Source: Pseudidiomarina taiwanensis (lineage in GTDB: Bacteria; Pseudomonadota; Gammaproteobacteria; Enterobacterales; Alteromonadaceae). Taken from it: a DNA stretch of 64,000 nucleotides. The notes under the pieces are model-generated. The model ran no database searches and was not told the DNA's origin. It worked only from the letters and a program-made list of their open reading frames with translations. A program made the position numbers and the translations under genes. Position 1 is the first letter of the stretch; the number at the start of each line of letters is the position of its first letter. Of the stretch, positions 25,186 through 38,836 are shown piece after piece. The DNA is taken from positions 558,001 to 622,000 of the forward strand of contig NZ_PIQG01000001.1 in assembly GCF_003987435.1 (NCBI RefSeq), written 5' to 3'.

Positions 25186-27747
25186 ATGTCGGAAGCAAAA
25201 AATAGTACGCTCGATCTTTCTTCGCATACCCCCATGATGCAGCAATATCTGCGTATCAAAGCAGACTATAGCGACTTACTTTTATTCTATCGGATGGGTG
25301 ATTTTTACGAGCTTTTCTACGACGATGCCAAGCGCGCTGCTACCCTACTCGATATTTCCCTAACTGCGCGCGGACAAAGCAACGGCCAGCCGATTCCGAT
25401 GGCTGGCGTACCTTATCATGCGGCAGAAAACTATCTCGCACGCTTACTTGAGCTCGGTGAGTCCGTCGCAATTTGCGAACAGGTCGGTGACCCTGCCACC
25501 AGTAAAGGCCCAGTCGCACGTGAGGTAGTGCGCGTGCTAACCCCGGGAACACTTACCGACGAGGCGCTCCTGAGTGCCGACAAAGAACAGCTGTTGGTTG
25601 CGCTTTGCCCACATAAATCAGCTATTGGGATAGCCACTCTCGATCTTGCCAGTGGGCGCTTTAGTGTCCTCGAAGTTGCCGATTGGCAACAGGCGCAAGT
25701 TGAATTAGCCCGCCTCGACGCAGCTGAATTATTAGTTCCGGAAACACTGCAATTAAACCAGCCCGAGCAGTATTGTGCTTGCACTCGAGCCCGCCCGGAG
25801 TGGGAGTTTGATTGCGAGAGTGGCGAGCGGATGTTGTTGCGACAATTTCAGGTTGATCATCTTGACGGATTTGGAGTGGGTCATCTGCAGGTTGCATTAG
25901 GCGCCGCGGGAGCGATTTTAAACTATCTTAAAGTAACCCAACGCACTGCCCTCCCACATATTCTCTCGATCCAAGCTGAACGCCGTGATGAGGCGCTCCT
26001 GATCGACCCTGTGAGTCGGCGTAATCTTGAATTGACCCAATCCCTCTCGGGTCGCAAAAACAGTCTCTATGACATTCTCAATCAAACCTCCACCGCGATG
26101 GGAGCTCGCTTACTCAAGCGCTGGCTGACTCGACCACTGACCGATCATAGCGCGACCAATAAACGCTATGACACGGTCGCAGCTTTGCAACTTACTGCGA
26201 TGGAAGATATTCGGCTGAATTTGCGCCAAATTGGCGATCTTGAGCGCATTTTGGCACGGGTCGCCCTCAAGTCGGCCCGCCCTCGCGATTTATCACGCTT
26301 GCGCACCGCCTTAGCAACCTTGCCCAATTTACAACAGCAACTCACAGGCGCCGCCTTACAAGATTATCTAACCGCTCTTGAGCCCATACCAGAGCTAACC
26401 GCGTTACTTGAGCGCGCGATTATTGCTGACCCCCCCTTGCTGATCCGAGATGGTGGCGTCATTGCCAGTGGCTATGATAGTGAACTCGATGAATATCGCG
26501 CATTGGCGCAAGGTGCCAGCGACTTTTTGCAGCAAATCGAAGTACGAGAGCGGCAGCGGACCGGTATCAGCACCCTCAAAGTGGGCTACAACAAAGTTCA
26601 CGGTTACTACATTGAAACAAGTCGCAGTGCCAGTGGCCAAGTACCGGACGACTATCAACGTCGGCAAACCCTTAAAAATGCCGAACGTTATATTATTCCT
26701 GAGCTCAAAACCTATGAAGACAAAGTCCTTCAAAGTCAAAGTCGCGCGCTGGCTCGCGAAAAATACCTTTATGACCAGTTGCTTGAGCAATTACTCGAGC
26801 ACTTAGCCGCATTAAAGCAGCGTGCTCAGAGCCTAGCCGAACTCGATGTCTTGTTAAATTTTGCCCGCGTCGCAGAGCAATACCGCTACACTCGCCCACA
26901 ACTGAGTTCAGAACTTGGCATAAAACTGTTGGAGAGTCGTCACCCAGTGATTGAGCAAATCCAAACAAATGCATTTATTGCCAATGATGTCAGCTTAAGC
27001 CCAAGCCAACGACTGTTGCTTATTACCGGTCCTAATATGGGCGGCAAATCAACCTACATGCGCCAGACGGCACTGATTATCATCATGGCCTACTGTGGTT
27101 GTTTTGTGCCAGCCGATCACGCAACGATTGGTCCTATCGATCAAATTTTCACCCGCATCGGTGCCTCTGATGATCTCGCCTCGGGTCGCTCTACCTTTAT
27201 GGTTGAAATGACCGAAGCGGCCAATATTTTGCACAACGCGACCGCTTCAAGTTTAGTACTGATGGATGAAATCGGTCGGGGCACCTCGACCTATGATGGG
27301 TTAGCGCTTGCCAGCGCCTGTGCCGATGCGCTGTTGAATCACAATCAAGCTCTAACCCTTTTTGCGACCCATTATTTTGAGTTGACCGAGCGCATCGGAA
27401 CGCAACCGGGAGCACATAATGTGCATGTTTCCGCAGTTGAGCAAGGCGACCAAATTGCCTTTCAGCACAAACTCGAGAGTGGCGCCGCCAGCCGTAGTTT
27501 TGGGATTCATGTGGCACAACTCGCCGGTTTACCGAATGCAGTGGTCAATTTAGCCCGAACTTATCTTGCTGATTATGAGCAGCAGCACAGTGCCGCCCCC
27601 GTTAAAGCATCCACACCTATGCCGCAGGTGGCTCCAAAAAGTGCGTTAGCTGAAGCAATTAAGCAGTTAAATATTAATGAAATGACGCCGTTACAGGCGT
27701 TGCAAGAGCTACAACGTCTGCAACAACTATCGCAGCAGGACGATTAG
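25186..27747 (+). CDS. mutS: DNA mismatch repair protein MutS
   Basis: Recognises mismatches and small loops and recruits MutL. The 853 residues equal E. coli MutS. Domain I has the mismatch-reading GDFYELF (Phe-X-Glu near residue 38). Connector, lever and clamp domains follow, then the ATPase with Walker [15 protein letters not shown] near 615-628, DELGRGTST-type [13 protein letters not shown], and a C-terminal beta-binding/tetramer helix region. It is divergent from pncC with only 41 bases between. The ribosome site is weak (AAAGGG about 12 bases upstream). The 3' end overlaps convergent rpoS by four bases. Confidence 0.98.
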   Translation: MSEAKNSTLDLSSHTPMMQQYLRIKADYSDLLLFYRMGDFYELFYDDAKRAATLLDISLTARGQSNGQPIPMAGVPYHAAENYLARLLELGESVAICEQVGDPATSKGPVAREVVRVLTPGTLTDEALLSADKEQLLVALCPHKSAIGIATLDLASGRFSVLEVADWQQAQVELARLDAAELLVPETLQLNQPEQYCACTRARPEWEFDCESGERMLLRQFQVDHLDGFGVGHLQVALGAAGAILNYLKVTQRTALPHILSIQAERRDEALLIDPVSRRNLELTQSLSGRKNSLYDILNQTSTAMGARLLKRWLTRPLTDHSATNKRYDTVAALQLTAMEDIRLNLRQIGDLERILARVALKSARPRDLSRLRTALATLPNLQQQLTGAALQDYLTALEPIPELTALLERAIIADPPLLIRDGGVIASGYDSELDEYRALAQGASDFLQQIEVRERQRTGISTLKVGYNKVHGYYIETSRSASGQVPDDYQRRQTLKNAERYIIPELKTYEDKVLQSQSRALAREKYLYDQLLEQLLEHLAALKQRAQSLAELDVLLNFARVAEQYRYTRPQLSSELGIKLLESRHPVIEQIQTNAFIANDVSLSPSQRLLLITGPNMGGKSTYMRQTALIIIMAYCGCFVPADHATIGPIDQIFTRIGASDDLASGRSTFMVEMTEAANILHNATASSLVLMDEIGRGTSTYDGLALASACADALLNHNQALTLFATHYFELTERIGTQPGAHNVHVSAVEQGDQIAFQHKLESGAASRSFGIHVAQLAGLPNAVVNLARTYLADYEQQHSAAPVKASTPMPQVAPKSALAEAIKQLNINEMTPLQALQELQRLQQLSQQDD

Positions 27748-28709
27748 TTTCGTTCAAACAGAAATTCGAGGCTTAAACCCTGTTGCTGCAACATATCGCG
27801 CAGCCGGCGTAATGCTTCGACTTGAATCTGGCGCACTCGCTCGCGGGTTAGGCCTATTTCGCGACCGACATCTTCAAGGGTTGCAGGCTCGTGCCCAAGC
27901 AGCCCGAAGCGCCGCGCCAAAACTTCTTGTTGCTTATCGGTCAAACTAGTTAACCATTGCAAAATATGTTTTTGTAAATCGTCATCTTGCAACAAGCCTT
28001 CGGGGCCCGAGTCGTTTTCGTCAGAGAGCAAATCAACTAAGGCTTTATCATTATCGTCGCCGCCCATCGGGGTATCAACCGATGAGACGCGCTCGTTAAG
28101 GCGGAGCATGCGGCTCACGTCTGCGACCGTAACATTCATTTTTTTCGCAATTTCTTCAGCCGTTGGCTCATGATCAAGAGTTTGCGCGAGCTCACGCGCT
28201 GCTCTTAGGTAGGTATTGAGTTCTTTAACCACATGGATGGGTAATCGAATCGTACGCGTTTGATTCATAATCGCCCGCTCTATGGTCTGGCGAATCCACC
28301 AGGTTGCATAGGTTGAGAAACGGAAGCCTCGCTCCGGATCGAATTTCTCCACTGCCCGAATCAAGCCAAGATTTCCCTCTTCGACTAAATCGAGTAATGC
28401 CAAGCCACGGTTGGTATAACGGCGTGCAATTTTGACAACTAAGCGGAGGTTGCTCTCGATCATCCGAGCGCGCGCCTTCTCATCTCCTTTTAAAGCGAGT
28501 CGCGCAAAATGTACTTCTTCTTCCGCACTCAGTAGCGGTGAAAAACCAATCTCGTTGAGATAAATCTGCGTAGCATCGAGCTTTTTCTGCTGATTCGCGC
28601 GGTTCGCAATGATATCGTCAAATAACTCATCATCTTTTAGCGACTGCTCATCGGCGGTGGCTACATCTGACTCTTCGAACTCATGGTCAGTTTCTGATTT
28701 TCCCGTCAT
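27744..28709 (-). CDS. rpoS: Stationary-phase sigma factor RpoS
   Basis: Sigma-38, master regulator of the general stress response. The 321 residues contain sigma regions 1.2 ([21 protein letters not shown]), 2 ([60 protein letters not shown]), 3 and 4 ([27 protein letters not shown]). I prefer the ATG at 28709, which overlaps the nlpD stop as TGATG with AAGGGG upstream; a GTG one codon earlier is possible. As in enteric bacteria, the main promoter probably lies inside nlpD, which cannot be shown here. Confidence 0.97.
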   Translation of the reverse strand: MTGKSETDHEFEESDVATADEQSLKDDELFDDIIANRANQQKKLDATQIYLNEIGFSPLLSAEEEVHFARLALKGDEKARARMIESNLRLVVKIARRYTNRGLALLDLVEEGNLGLIRAVEKFDPERGFRFSTYATWWIRQTIERAIMNQTRTIRLPIHVVKELNTYLRAARELAQTLDHEPTAEEIAKKMNVTVADVSRMLRLNERVSSVDTPMGGDDNDKALVDLLSDENDSGPEGLLQDDDLQKHILQWLTSLTDKQQEVLARRFGLLGHEPATLEDVGREIGLTRERVRQIQVEALRRLRDMLQQQGLSLEFLFERN

Positions 28710-29545
28710 CACTTCCCCTTAGGCAGATAATGCCTTGGGTTTACCGATTTACCTTTAAAGCGAACTTCAAAGTGCAGCTTGATACGTTCTGCATCGGTAT
28801 TCCCCATTTTTGCAATTTCCTCACCCGCTTGCACCCAATCCTGCTCACCGACCAGCAGTGCACTGTTATGAGCATAAGCGGTGATATAATCATCGTTATG
28901 TTTCACTATGATTAAATTGCCATACCCTTTTAACGCATTGCCCGCATACACCACTTTACCGGCTGCGGCGGCATAAACCGATGTTTGCTCGGTGCCTGCA
29001 AATGCTAGACCTTTGCTCCCCACTTCAGTGGGCGAGAATTCACTGATAACCGCGGTCTGTGCCGGCCATTGCCAAGCGATATCTTTACTTGCTGGATAAT
29101 TTTCGACAGCACGCGGTAACACAATTGGTCTAGGGTTTTTAATTTTTTGTGTACTCTGAGTCTCAACATACTCGTTATTTGACTCGGACGCAATTACTGC
29201 TTGAGAGGAATTTTGTGAAGTCTTACCAGTACTTACTGCACCAGAACGGTGCAAAATAAGCTCTTGGCCGGGATAAATCGTGTAGGGTTCTTGGAGTTGA
29301 TTTAACGTTGCAATAGTACGAATATCAATATTTGCGCGAAACGCAATAGAGTAAAGCGTATCGCCACGCTCAACTGTATAGCGCGCTTGCTTCAGGCTCG
29401 CAGGTTCGAAATCATGAATCGTTTTGCCAGTGTAAATCCGTTTCACTGGCGCTCTTTCACCATCCGATTGGCTACAAGCCACCAGCAGCAGCGGTGCGAT
29501 GATTATCGCAAGTAACGCTTTTTGCTGCCGCCAATGACCATCCAT
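28709..29545 (-). CDS. nlpD: NlpD-type LysM/LytM-domain lipoprotein (amidase activator)
   Basis: Outer-membrane lipoprotein that activates the amidase AmiC for daughter-cell separation (family knowledge). The 278 residues have a signal peptide with lipobox LLVAC (Cys near 24). A LysM domain follows ([29 protein letters not shown], about 55-100), then a Ser/Thr/Asn-rich linker and a C-terminal LytM (M23) domain. The first zinc-binding HxxxD is missing and only degenerate YAHNS and LHFEVR remain, so it is a regulator, not an enzyme. It sits between pcm and rpoS in the classic order. Confidence 0.95.
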   Translation of the reverse strand: MDGHWRQQKALLAIIIAPLLLVACSQSDGERAPVKRIYTGKTIHDFEPASLKQARYTVERGDTLYSIAFRANIDIRTIATLNQLQEPYTIYPGQELILHRSGAVSTGKTSQNSSQAVIASESNNEYVETQSTQKIKNPRPIVLPRAVENYPASKDIAWQWPAQTAVISEFSPTEVGSKGLAFAGTEQTSVYAAAAGKVVYAGNALKGYGNLIIVKHNDDYITAYAHNSALLVGEQDWVQAGEEIAKMGNTDAERIKLHFEVRFKGKSVNPRHYLPKGK

Positions 29546-29547
29546 GA

Positions 29548-30183
29548 TTATGCCAAAGCCCCCGGTACCAGTGGAACAAAGCGTACATCCCCTAATTGCT
29601 TTTGCTCAAAATGATCACCAAATCGACGCACCACATACAACTGTTGCCGCTGTTCGCCAACCGGGATAATCATCACCCCACCATCACTAAGTTGCTGCAA
29701 TAGTTGCTCGGGTATTTCGCGCGCGGCGGCAGTCACAATAATACCGTCAAAAGGCGCCCGACTTGCCCAGCCCTGCCAGCCGTCACCATGGCGCATTTTA
29801 ACATTGTGCAGATCCAGTTGTTTTAAACGTCGCTTCGCCTGATATTGTAACTCGGCGATCCTCTCTACTGAGTAGACTTCAGGAATTAAGCGCGCCAACA
29901 CGGCCGTCTGATAGCCCGAACCTGTTCCAATTTCCAATACTTTGCTGCAGTCATGCTGCATAAGTAATTGAGTCATGGTCGCGACCATTAAGGGTTGCGA
30001 AATCGTCTGCCCGTTACCGATCGGTAAGGCGGTATTCTCATAGGCTTTATGAGCAAGTGATTCGGGCATAAACAAATGCCGAGGCAAGCTCTCAATAACC
30101 GCTAAAACACGCTCGTTAGTGATGCCCTCCTTGCGCAGAAGTTGCCCTAACCGACGCGCCATGCCTTGAAAGTTCTGGATCAT
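29548..30183 (-). CDS. pcm: Protein-L-isoaspartate O-methyltransferase
   Basis: Methylates isoaspartyl residues in aged proteins using SAM, starting their repair. The 211 residues show the SAM-binding [16 protein letters not shown] (about 78-93), the substrate-region [19 protein letters not shown] near 50 and [23 protein letters not shown]. The start is taken at the ATG at 30183 because it overlaps the surE stop (ATGA). A TTG at 30204 would add seven residues inside surE. Gene order surE-pcm-nlpD-rpoS is classic. Confidence 0.95.
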   Translation of the reverse strand: MIQNFQGMARRLGQLLRKEGITNERVLAVIESLPRHLFMPESLAHKAYENTALPIGNGQTISQPLMVATMTQLLMQHDCSKVLEIGTGSGYQTAVLARLIPEVYSVERIAELQYQAKRRLKQLDLHNVKMRHGDGWQGWASRAPFDGIIVTAAAREIPEQLLQQLSDGGVMIIPVGEQRQQLYVVRRFGDHFEQKQLGDVRFVPLVPGALA

Positions 30184-30935
30184 TTCTGTGTTGTACCTAA
30201 CCAAGCTTGCAAGGTGTCTTGATGACTTTGTGCGGTCATATCTAAGCTCAATGGCGTAATCGAAACATACCCTTCACGCACGGCGTGAAAGTCAGTTCCC
30301 TCCGCATCATCGAGTTGACCACCAATTGGACCATACCAAAAAATCTCGCGGCCGAACGGATCACGATCACGCACCATAGTTTCAGCACGGTGTCGACGTC
30401 CAAGTCGGGTGACTTTAATGCCTTTTAGCTCATCATAAGGGCGCGCTGGAACATTGATATTAAGAATCGTATCTAGCCGTAATGGCACTTCAGCCATGCC
30501 ATTGACAATATCAGCCACGACTCGAGCGGCGGTTTCATAGTAATCATGGCTATGCGAACCCATGGACACAGCGATAGCTGGGAAGCCCATAAAACGCCCT
30601 TCCATCGCCGCTGCGACAGTTCCCGAATACAACACGTCATCACCCATGTTAGGGCCGTCATTAATGCCACTGACCACTAAATCAACGTCGTCAGCGAGTG
30701 GCGAGTTAGTGCCTAAATGAACACAATCCGTGGGGGTGCCATTGAGTGAATAGAAACCATTTTCGAGCTGTTGAAGTCGGAGTGGATTATGTAGCGTGAG
30801 GGAATTACTTGCGCCACTACAATTGCGATCAGGAGCAATCACCCGACATTGCGCTGTTTCTTTCAGTACGCGGTGGAGCATTGCGATACCTGGCGCATGC
30901 ACCCCATCATCGTTACTGATCAATAACTTCATCAT
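30180..30935 (-). CDS. surE: 5'/3'-nucleotidase SurE
   Basis: Metal-dependent phosphatase acting on nucleoside monophosphates and short polyphosphates; supports stationary-phase survival. The 251 residues have the metal-site [11 protein letters not shown] at the N-terminus (Asp-Asp), SGAS-containing [11 protein letters not shown] and [27 protein letters not shown] (Asn ligand region). Two successive ATGs (30935 and 30932) are possible starts; the second fits the E. coli N-terminus. It follows truD by 27 bases and is coupled to pcm. Confidence 0.95.
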   Translation of the reverse strand: MMKLLISNDDGVHAPGIAMLHRVLKETAQCRVIAPDRNCSGASNSLTLHNPLRLQQLENGFYSLNGTPTDCVHLGTNSPLADDVDLVVSGINDGPNMGDDVLYSGTVAAAMEGRFMGFPAIAVSMGSHSHDYYETAARVVADIVNGMAEVPLRLDTILNINVPARPYDELKGIKVTRLGRRHRAETMVRDRDPFGREIFWYGPIGGQLDDAEGTDFHAVREGYVSITPLSLDMTAQSHQDTLQAWLGTTQK

Positions 30936-30962
30936 AATAATCTACGCCTTTCTCTTGTGTTC

Positions 30963-31994
30963 TCAGTCTATTAAATTAACCAACTCACGCAACACTGCGG
31001 TCGCAAAGCTACCACTTGGTAGTTGAAACTGCACCTCAACCGCATCATCACCCCGCCACTCATAATGCGCCGCCGCGGGTGTCAATAGCATAGGACGCCA
31101 GTGCCGGCTTACCCGCTGCTTCCGCAAACCATTAAAAATATCAGGTTCAGCCTGATAAAGTGGCTCGACGAATTCAGTTTCGGGTGAATCTTGCAGTAAT
31201 TCACCATCCGTTAACGAGGCGGTGACCCGCACATCACCACTTTGCCAGCGTTGGAGAATCGTGTCATCCACTTCATCAACCACAAAAAAAGACTGACTAC
31301 CTGCTAATTGCATGCGGTCTCCGATTTCTGGGGCGAGTCGTTTCGCTTTGATCCGCGCAGAGACGACTTCATTAAAAATAAAACTCCGTAGCGCCGATAG
31401 ATACAAACTCTGTTGAGGCCGTTTCGGACGTCGTCCTTGCCCCCGTAACCACGCACTTGCGGCAGTTAAATTATGTCCATCACGACCAAATCGTTGCAAG
31501 CCAAAATAATTAGGTACGCCTTGCCCAATGACGCGTTGCCAGTTCACTTCAAACTGATCGGGTTGACTGATATCAGTTAACAAAATTTTGAAGTGATTGG
31601 CGTGATGAAAACCTCGTTTTAATTTGCGGGGCTGTAATTGCGCCTGTAATACGCGAAATTCTGGATGCACCAAATCCTGCCACGGCAACAGCTCACGGCC
31701 AGGTAATTGCACCGAAAACCACTGTTGCGTCAATGCTTGGCGGTCCTTTAATCCGGAAAAACTCACCCACTTTGAACTTACTCCGGCCCACTCAGCAAGC
31801 TTATCTGCGACAAATTGGGTATTGGCACCACTCTTCTCGACCCACAACCACTGATGCTCGCCCTCACCTGTCGATGGCGGCAGCTCAGCCACTTCAATGA
31901 CCTGAAAATGTTCTGGTAATTGTTTAAAGCGCGCCTCGACAGCTGGCTTGGTCGCTAAATAACTTAACTTGGCAAAGCTGTTAAGCGCGTCCAT
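30963..31994 (-). CDS. truD: tRNA pseudouridine(13) synthase TruD
   Basis: Makes pseudouridine 13 in tRNA-Glu and some others. The 343 residues contain the catalytic motif [14 protein letters not shown] (Asp near residue 80), [16 protein letters not shown] near 155 and the TRUD insertion domain. The ATG at 31994 overlaps the ispF 3' end by 14 bases; a TTG one codon upstream is less likely. It is part of the ispD-ispF-truD-surE series common in gammaproteobacteria. Confidence 0.95.
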   Translation of the reverse strand: MDALNSFAKLSYLATKPAVEARFKQLPEHFQVIEVAELPPSTGEGEHQWLWVEKSGANTQFVADKLAEWAGVSSKWVSFSGLKDRQALTQQWFSVQLPGRELLPWQDLVHPEFRVLQAQLQPRKLKRGFHHANHFKILLTDISQPDQFEVNWQRVIGQGVPNYFGLQRFGRDGHNLTAASAWLRGQGRRPKRPQQSLYLSALRSFIFNEVVSARIKAKRLAPEIGDRMQLAGSQSFFVVDEVDDTILQRWQSGDVRVTASLTDGELLQDSPETEFVEPLYQAEPDIFNGLRKQRVSRHWRPMLLTPAAAHYEWRGDDAVEVQFQLPSGSFATAVLRELVNLID

Positions 31995-32469
31995 CAAGTG
32001 CCTCTAATAACACCACTGCATGGCATGCGATCCCCTCTTTACGGCCGACATAGCCAAGTTTTTCAGTGGTCGTTGCTTTGACATTTACACGGGTTATCTC
32101 TGCTTTGAGGAGCGCGGCAATACGGTCACACATTTGCGGAATAAATCCTGCTAAACGAGGTGTTTGGGCAACCACGGTGACATCAAGGTTGCCTAACTTA
32201 AACCCAGCGGCTTGGACATGCTGGAAAACCTGTTGTAACAGTAGCGCGCTATCTGCTCCGGCGAACTGCGGATCGGTATCGGGAAAGTGGCGACCTATAT
32301 CGCCTAGACCTAACGCCCCGAGAATAGAATCAGCAACCGCATGAAGCACCACATCGCCATCAGAGTGAGCCTCTAAACCTTGATGTTCAGGAACGTATAC
32401 GCCCCCTAGTATCAGAGGGTTATCCCCGCCGAACTTATGTACATCAAAACCATGTCCGATTCGTATCAT
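31981..32469 (-). CDS. ispF: 2-C-methyl-D-erythritol 2,4-cyclodiphosphate synthase
   Basis: Cyclises CDP-methylerythritol 2-phosphate in the MEP isoprenoid pathway, releasing CMP. The 162 residues match the family: [12 protein letters not shown] (zinc Asp and His), [36 protein letters not shown], and the C-terminal [25 protein letters not shown]. Its ATG overlaps the ispD stop (TAATG) and its end overlaps truD. It acts two steps after IspD, encoded next to it; IspE is elsewhere. Confidence 0.97.
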   Translation of the reverse strand: MIRIGHGFDVHKFGGDNPLILGGVYVPEHQGLEAHSDGDVVLHAVADSILGALGLGDIGRHFPDTDPQFAGADSALLLQQVFQHVQAAGFKLGNLDVTVVAQTPRLAGFIPQMCDRIAALLKAEITRVNVKATTTEKLGYVGRKEGIACHAVVLLEALDGRA

Positions 32470-33170
32470 TATTCTTTTTCCAACTGTTGAATAAAGGCGG
32501 CAGCCATCGACTCATCGCCTGGCTGAGTAATCTTGATATTGGTTCGCCGTCCAAGCACTAACTTTGGCGCTAGCCCCAAAGCTTCAACCGCTGAGGCCTC
32601 ATCGGTTAACTGTGGATCCGTTACTCCAACAATCCGCCAAGCATCGAGTAATATTGACGTGGCAAACACTTGCGGTGTTAATGCTTGCCACAAACCCTCG
32701 CGTGGAATTGTCGTATCGATGGTTTGATCCGCATGCGCCCGCTTGATGGTGTCCGCAACAGGTAGCGCCAAAATCGCCCCGGCTGGATGCTGTAAACCTT
32801 GTTCAATAACTGCAGCAAGCTCTGTTCGCGCTAAGCACGGACGCGCAGCATCATGCACAGCGACAAAGCGATAGCCTTGCTGCTGGGCAAATTGCACCCC
32901 TGCTGCGACAGATTCGGCCCGACTGGCGCCTCCCGTGACACGATGAATGGGAATGCTTTGCGGTAATTTAAGCTGACTAAAATACGGATCGGTTGCCGCG
33001 ACGACTACGATAACTGCGCTTATGCGCGGGTCACGAGTGACCGCCAAAATACTGTGCTCTAAGACGGTTTTTCCCGCGATTTCAAGATACTGCTTGGGAG
33101 TGGCACTTTGCATTCTCTGGCCAACTCCAGCTGCGGCGATAACGGCGGCGACTTGCTGTTTTGTTTGCAT
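32469..33170 (-). CDS. ispD: 2-C-methyl-D-erythritol 4-phosphate cytidylyltransferase
   Basis: Couples CTP to methylerythritol phosphate in the MEP pathway. The 233 residues have the N-terminal nucleotide loop [31 protein letters not shown], the [12 protein letters not shown] signature near 105 and a C-terminal [13 protein letters not shown]. Its ATG overlaps the ftsB stop as TAATG, so ftsB, ispD and ispF are translated in series. Confidence 0.97.
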   Translation of the reverse strand: MQTKQQVAAVIAAAGVGQRMQSATPKQYLEIAGKTVLEHSILAVTRDPRISAVIVVVAATDPYFSQLKLPQSIPIHRVTGGASRAESVAAGVQFAQQQGYRFVAVHDAARPCLARTELAAVIEQGLQHPAGAILALPVADTIKRAHADQTIDTTIPREGLWQALTPQVFATSILLDAWRIVGVTDPQLTDEASAVEALGLAPKLVLGRRTNIKITQPGDESMAAAFIQQLEKE

Positions 33171-33457
33171 TACTTTGAATCAGGTTTGATTGGCACCAGG
33201 CGAAAAAAGGTTTCCTCTCGCTTGATTAACCCGAGCTCATTGCGAGCTCGCTCTTCAAGCGCCGTGTCACCCTCACGTAAATCAGCGATATCCGCAATTA
33301 AAACTTGATTACGCTGCGCCAACCGCTCGTTAGCTTCGGCTTGTCGCAATACTTCTTGCTGCATTCGCCAATAATCAGGCAAACTGTTCTTGCCAAACCA
33401 TAAACGGTATTGGAGCGCGATCAGGATACACAGAAACACTAGTTTCAGTAGACGCAT
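33170..33457 (-). CDS. ftsB: Cell division protein FtsB
   Basis: Small bitopic divisome protein that bridges FtsL and FtsQ. The 95 residues have one N-terminal membrane segment (LLKLVFLCILIALQYRLWFG, about 2-22), a leucine-rich coiled coil (QQEVLRQAEANERLAQRNQVLIADI) and the conserved ALEERARNELGLIKREETFFRLV. I start at the ATG at 33457, with GAGG five bases before it; an upstream start at 33529 would bury the membrane segment. It is first of the ftsB-ispD-ispF run. Confidence 0.94.
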   Translation of the reverse strand: MRLLKLVFLCILIALQYRLWFGKNSLPDYWRMQQEVLRQAEANERLAQRNQVLIADIADLREGDTALEERARNELGLIKREETFFRLVPIKPDSK

Positions 33458-33571
33458 AGCGTCCTCGCTTGTTGCCTTGATAAAATCTATTATGAAGTCA
33501 TTATGCCTGCCTGAAAAGCCCTTTTGCAATGCGTATTTCGGCGCTACGCCAAGCTAATTTAGGAAACATCC

Positions 33572-34294
33572 ATGCTGGAATGGTTTATCATCCCTTTGAT
33601 CATGTTCATTGGCGCATTATTACAAGGTATTACCGGGTTTGGTTCCGGTCTTATTGTCGTACCTTTATTGAGCCTGTTGCTCCCGCTCACCTTGCTGACT
33701 CCGGCATTATCGCTGGTGAACGTTGCCCTGACTGCTTATCTTTGTTGGCGCTTACGCGCTCATCTGCGCCATTTTCAATACGGCGCCTTATTAATCGCTG
33801 GCTGCTTAGCCAGCATCATTGGTGCAATTAGTCTTCATTACTTTGACCCCAAGTTATTGCAATTACTGCTCGCAATCGGGGTCACTGCAACAGGTATCGT
33901 GTTTTGGTTTGGGGTCAAATTTCCGCTCAGCGCCCATTGGACAGCGCAGTTTCTGGTGGGGTTATTGGCAGGTTTCAGCAATGGTGCCCTGACTCTCGGT
34001 GGGCCGCCGGTGGTGCTCTACTTTAGCCAATTAAACTTACCGAAATTCCATTTTCGGGGCGCTTTGAGTGTCTTTTTTCTAGCGCTTGCACTGACCAATG
34101 TTGCAACCTTCGCGAGTCAAGGCGAATATCAAGCAACCACCTTATTGTTAAGCTTTAAATTGCTTTTAGGGGCAATCTTAGGCGCAACTGTCGGCCATTC
34201 AGTCAGCCAGATTTTGAGTGAGGAAATCTTTCGCAAGCTGACGCTGCTTACCGTCATATTTGCCGGTTTGGTTGCCTTAACTGGGGTGTTTTAG
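33572..34294 (+). CDS. TauE/SafE family membrane permease
   Basis: Probable anion or sulfur-compound exporter of the TSUP family (COG0730); substrate not inferable. The 240 residues form about seven or eight hydrophobic helices. The N-terminal repeat LLQGITGFGSGLIVVPLLSLLLPL (about 13-36) and the second repeat LVGLLAGFSNGALTLGGPPVVLYF (about 128-151) are the two typical TauE/SafE signatures. The ATG at 33572 follows AGGA at seven bases. It is divergent from ftsB and convergent with the gene at 34308; it appears to be a single-gene unit. Confidence 0.88.
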   Translation: MLEWFIIPLIMFIGALLQGITGFGSGLIVVPLLSLLLPLTLLTPALSLVNVALTAYLCWRLRAHLRHFQYGALLIAGCLASIIGAISLHYFDPKLLQLLLAIGVTATGIVFWFGVKFPLSAHWTAQFLVGLLAGFSNGALTLGGPPVVLYFSQLNLPKFHFRGALSVFFLALALTNVATFASQGEYQATTLLLSFKLLLGAILGATVGHSVSQILSEEIFRKLTLLTVIFAGLVALTGVF

Positions 34295-34307
34295 CAGAGA
34301 TTTGAGG

Positions 34308-34919
34308 TTAACCCGGCCACTTAATAGTGGTGGCTAAGAGGATTTCTCGAAGACTCAAGGTGCGCGGTTCCGTACGACCACGATGATTCCATTGATGCCC
34401 ACAAAAAGCTGCGGTCAGCATGTTTTTCTCAGGGCTCACTAGGCGTAACTGGGAACTTTCCGATTCAAGGCAAACACCGCTGAAGTCGAACCATCCGAAT
34501 TGATTTAAGTGTAACTTGCGCTGAGCGCTATCAATGCGATCGATCGAATCTAAACGAACACATTGTAGGGTTGGCGATAAATCGCAAACAGGTAAAGCAA
34601 GCCCTAATTTGGCCTGTTTAACACACCATTTTTCAAGGCGCTTTTGCATCGCCTCAGTAACGGTCAATTTGGCTTTTTGCGGAGCTTGCCAACTCGCATT
34701 TTGCTCATCTAAACCAAGTTGGATGGGCAGCTCGAGCATCCGTCGAGCTGCCTGTTTAACGTAGTGCGGAACACTCTGTAAGCGACGTTGTAACCCCTGA
34801 GCAGAGTGCACCTGCGCATGCGCAAGATGATCCAGTTCACGCTCATAAAGGGCAGTACAGAGCTCGGAGAAAGCTCCGTTGTGAGTTAACGGCTGAAAGA
34901 TATCGGCCTGCTGTATCAC
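34308..34919 (-). CDS. Hypothetical protein, family not recognised
   Basis: A 203-residue soluble protein that I cannot assign. There is no signal peptide or membrane segment. The first half is helical and Gln/Leu/Arg-rich (LQRRLQSVPHYVKQAARRMLELP). The middle has KLTVTEAMQKRLEKWCVKQAKLG, and the second half looks beta-rich with six Cys in the protein, including a C-terminal AAFCGHQWNHRGR and RTLSLREILLATT. It starts at GTG 34919 with AGGG nine bases upstream. It lies 35 bases downstream of eno in the same direction, so it may be co-transcribed, and ends 13 bases from the convergent permease gene. Codon use looks like its neighbours, so recent transfer is not suggested. Confidence 0.65.
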   Translation of the reverse strand: MIQQADIFQPLTHNGAFSELCTALYERELDHLAHAQVHSAQGLQRRLQSVPHYVKQAARRMLELPIQLGLDEQNASWQAPQKAKLTVTEAMQKRLEKWCVKQAKLGLALPVCDLSPTLQCVRLDSIDRIDSAQRKLHLNQFGWFDFSGVCLESESSQLRLVSPEKNMLTAAFCGHQWNHRGRTEPRTLSLREILLATTIKWPG

Positions 34920-34954
34920 AATCTATTACCCTGTCTGCGTCACATAAACCAAAT

Positions 34955-36256
<1,302 letters not shown>

Positions 36257-36275
36257 TTACGCTCCTCTGTTACCG

Positions 36276-37928
<1,653 letters not shown>

Positions 37929-37965
37929 TCAGGTTAAAAAAGGAAATGCTTCAAGACGGGAAAAT

Positions 37966-37994
37966 AGTATACCCTAGCACCGCTAGGACGACAA
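37966..37994 (-). promoter_or_regulatory. Sigma-70 promoter of pyrG with a palindromic spacer
   Basis: On the minus strand TTGTCG (37989-37994) and TATACT (37966-37971) are 17 bases apart. The spacer contains the perfect inverted repeat CCTAGC-GGT-GCTAGG (37973-37987). Start of transcription should be near 37959, about 46 bases before the pyrG ATG. The repeat may be an operator or a stop for read-through from mazG. Confidence 0.62.
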
Positions 37995-38005
37995 ATATAT
38001 TCGCA

Positions 38006-38827
38006 CTACTTCTCGTTCGCTTTAACTTTACCCCACAGCGCTTCAAGTTCCGCCAAACTCTGCTCGGCTGGGGTTAGCCCTTGCGCAGCCAAGCTTGCTT
38101 CAATGGCTTGAAAGCGTTGTTTAAATTTACGGTTGGTTTGCTGTAAGGCCGCCTCAGGGTTTACCTGACAATGCCGCGCGAGATTCACCACGGCAAACAA
38201 CAAGTCCCCTATTTCTGCAGCGACCGCTTCTTGGTTGCCGCGTTCTAACTCGACTCGGACCTCATCGAGTTCTTCCTCGATTTTATCCAGCACTGGGGCT
38301 TTTTCGGTCCAATCAAACCCCACACTCGCTGCCCGTTTTTGCAGCTTATTTGCCATTAATATAGCCGGTAAATTGTGTGGAATATCGCGAAAAACCGTTG
38401 GCTCTTCGGGCGCTTTCGCAAGTCGTTCCTGTTGTTTAATTTGTTCCCAGCGCGCTTTAATTTCAGCATCTGATGGGCGTTTGTCGTTCTTCCCCAACGG
38501 CCGCCCATCCTCAGCGTAAACATGGGGATGTCGACGAATCAGTTTCGCCGCAGTGCCCGCAGCGATGCTGTCAAAATCAAATGCGGCTTGCTCGGCCCCT
38601 AATTTGGCGTAAAACACAACCTGAAAGAGCAAATCACCCAGCTCGTCGGCAATCTCATCCATATTGCCTTGCTCAATTGCCGCCATCACCTCGTAAACTT
38701 CTTCTTGAGTGTATGGCAATAATGACTGCATGGTTTGTTTTTGATCCCAAGGACAACCTGTGTCGGGGTCACGAAGCCGCTCCATCACCTCAAGTAATGC
38801 CCTTACTCCCGCCAAATCGGCAGCCAT
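38006..38827 (-). CDS. mazG: Nucleoside triphosphate pyrophosphohydrolase MazG
   Basis: Hydrolyses (d)NTPs to monophosphate and pyrophosphate; in E. coli it also limits ppGpp-related signalling. The 273 residues have two tandem MazG domains. The first carries DTGCPWDQKQTMQSLLPYTQEEVYEV and ELGDLLFQVVFYAKL (EExxE and ExxD metal site), the second KIEEELDEVRVELE and EIGDLLFAVVNLARH. I start at ATG 38827 (GGAG six bases before) and not at the TTG at 38833. It follows relA by nine bases; the relA-mazG pairing is also found in E. coli. Confidence 0.96.
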   Translation of the reverse strand: MAADLAGVRALLEVMERLRDPDTGCPWDQKQTMQSLLPYTQEEVYEVMAAIEQGNMDEIADELGDLLFQVVFYAKLGAEQAAFDFDSIAAGTAAKLIRRHPHVYAEDGRPLGKNDKRPSDAEIKARWEQIKQQERLAKAPEEPTVFRDIPHNLPAILMANKLQKRAASVGFDWTEKAPVLDKIEEELDEVRVELERGNQEAVAAEIGDLLFAVVNLARHCQVNPEAALQQTNRKFKQRFQAIEASLAAQGLTPAEQSLAELEALWGKVKANEK

Positions 38828-38836
38828 ATTCAACTC

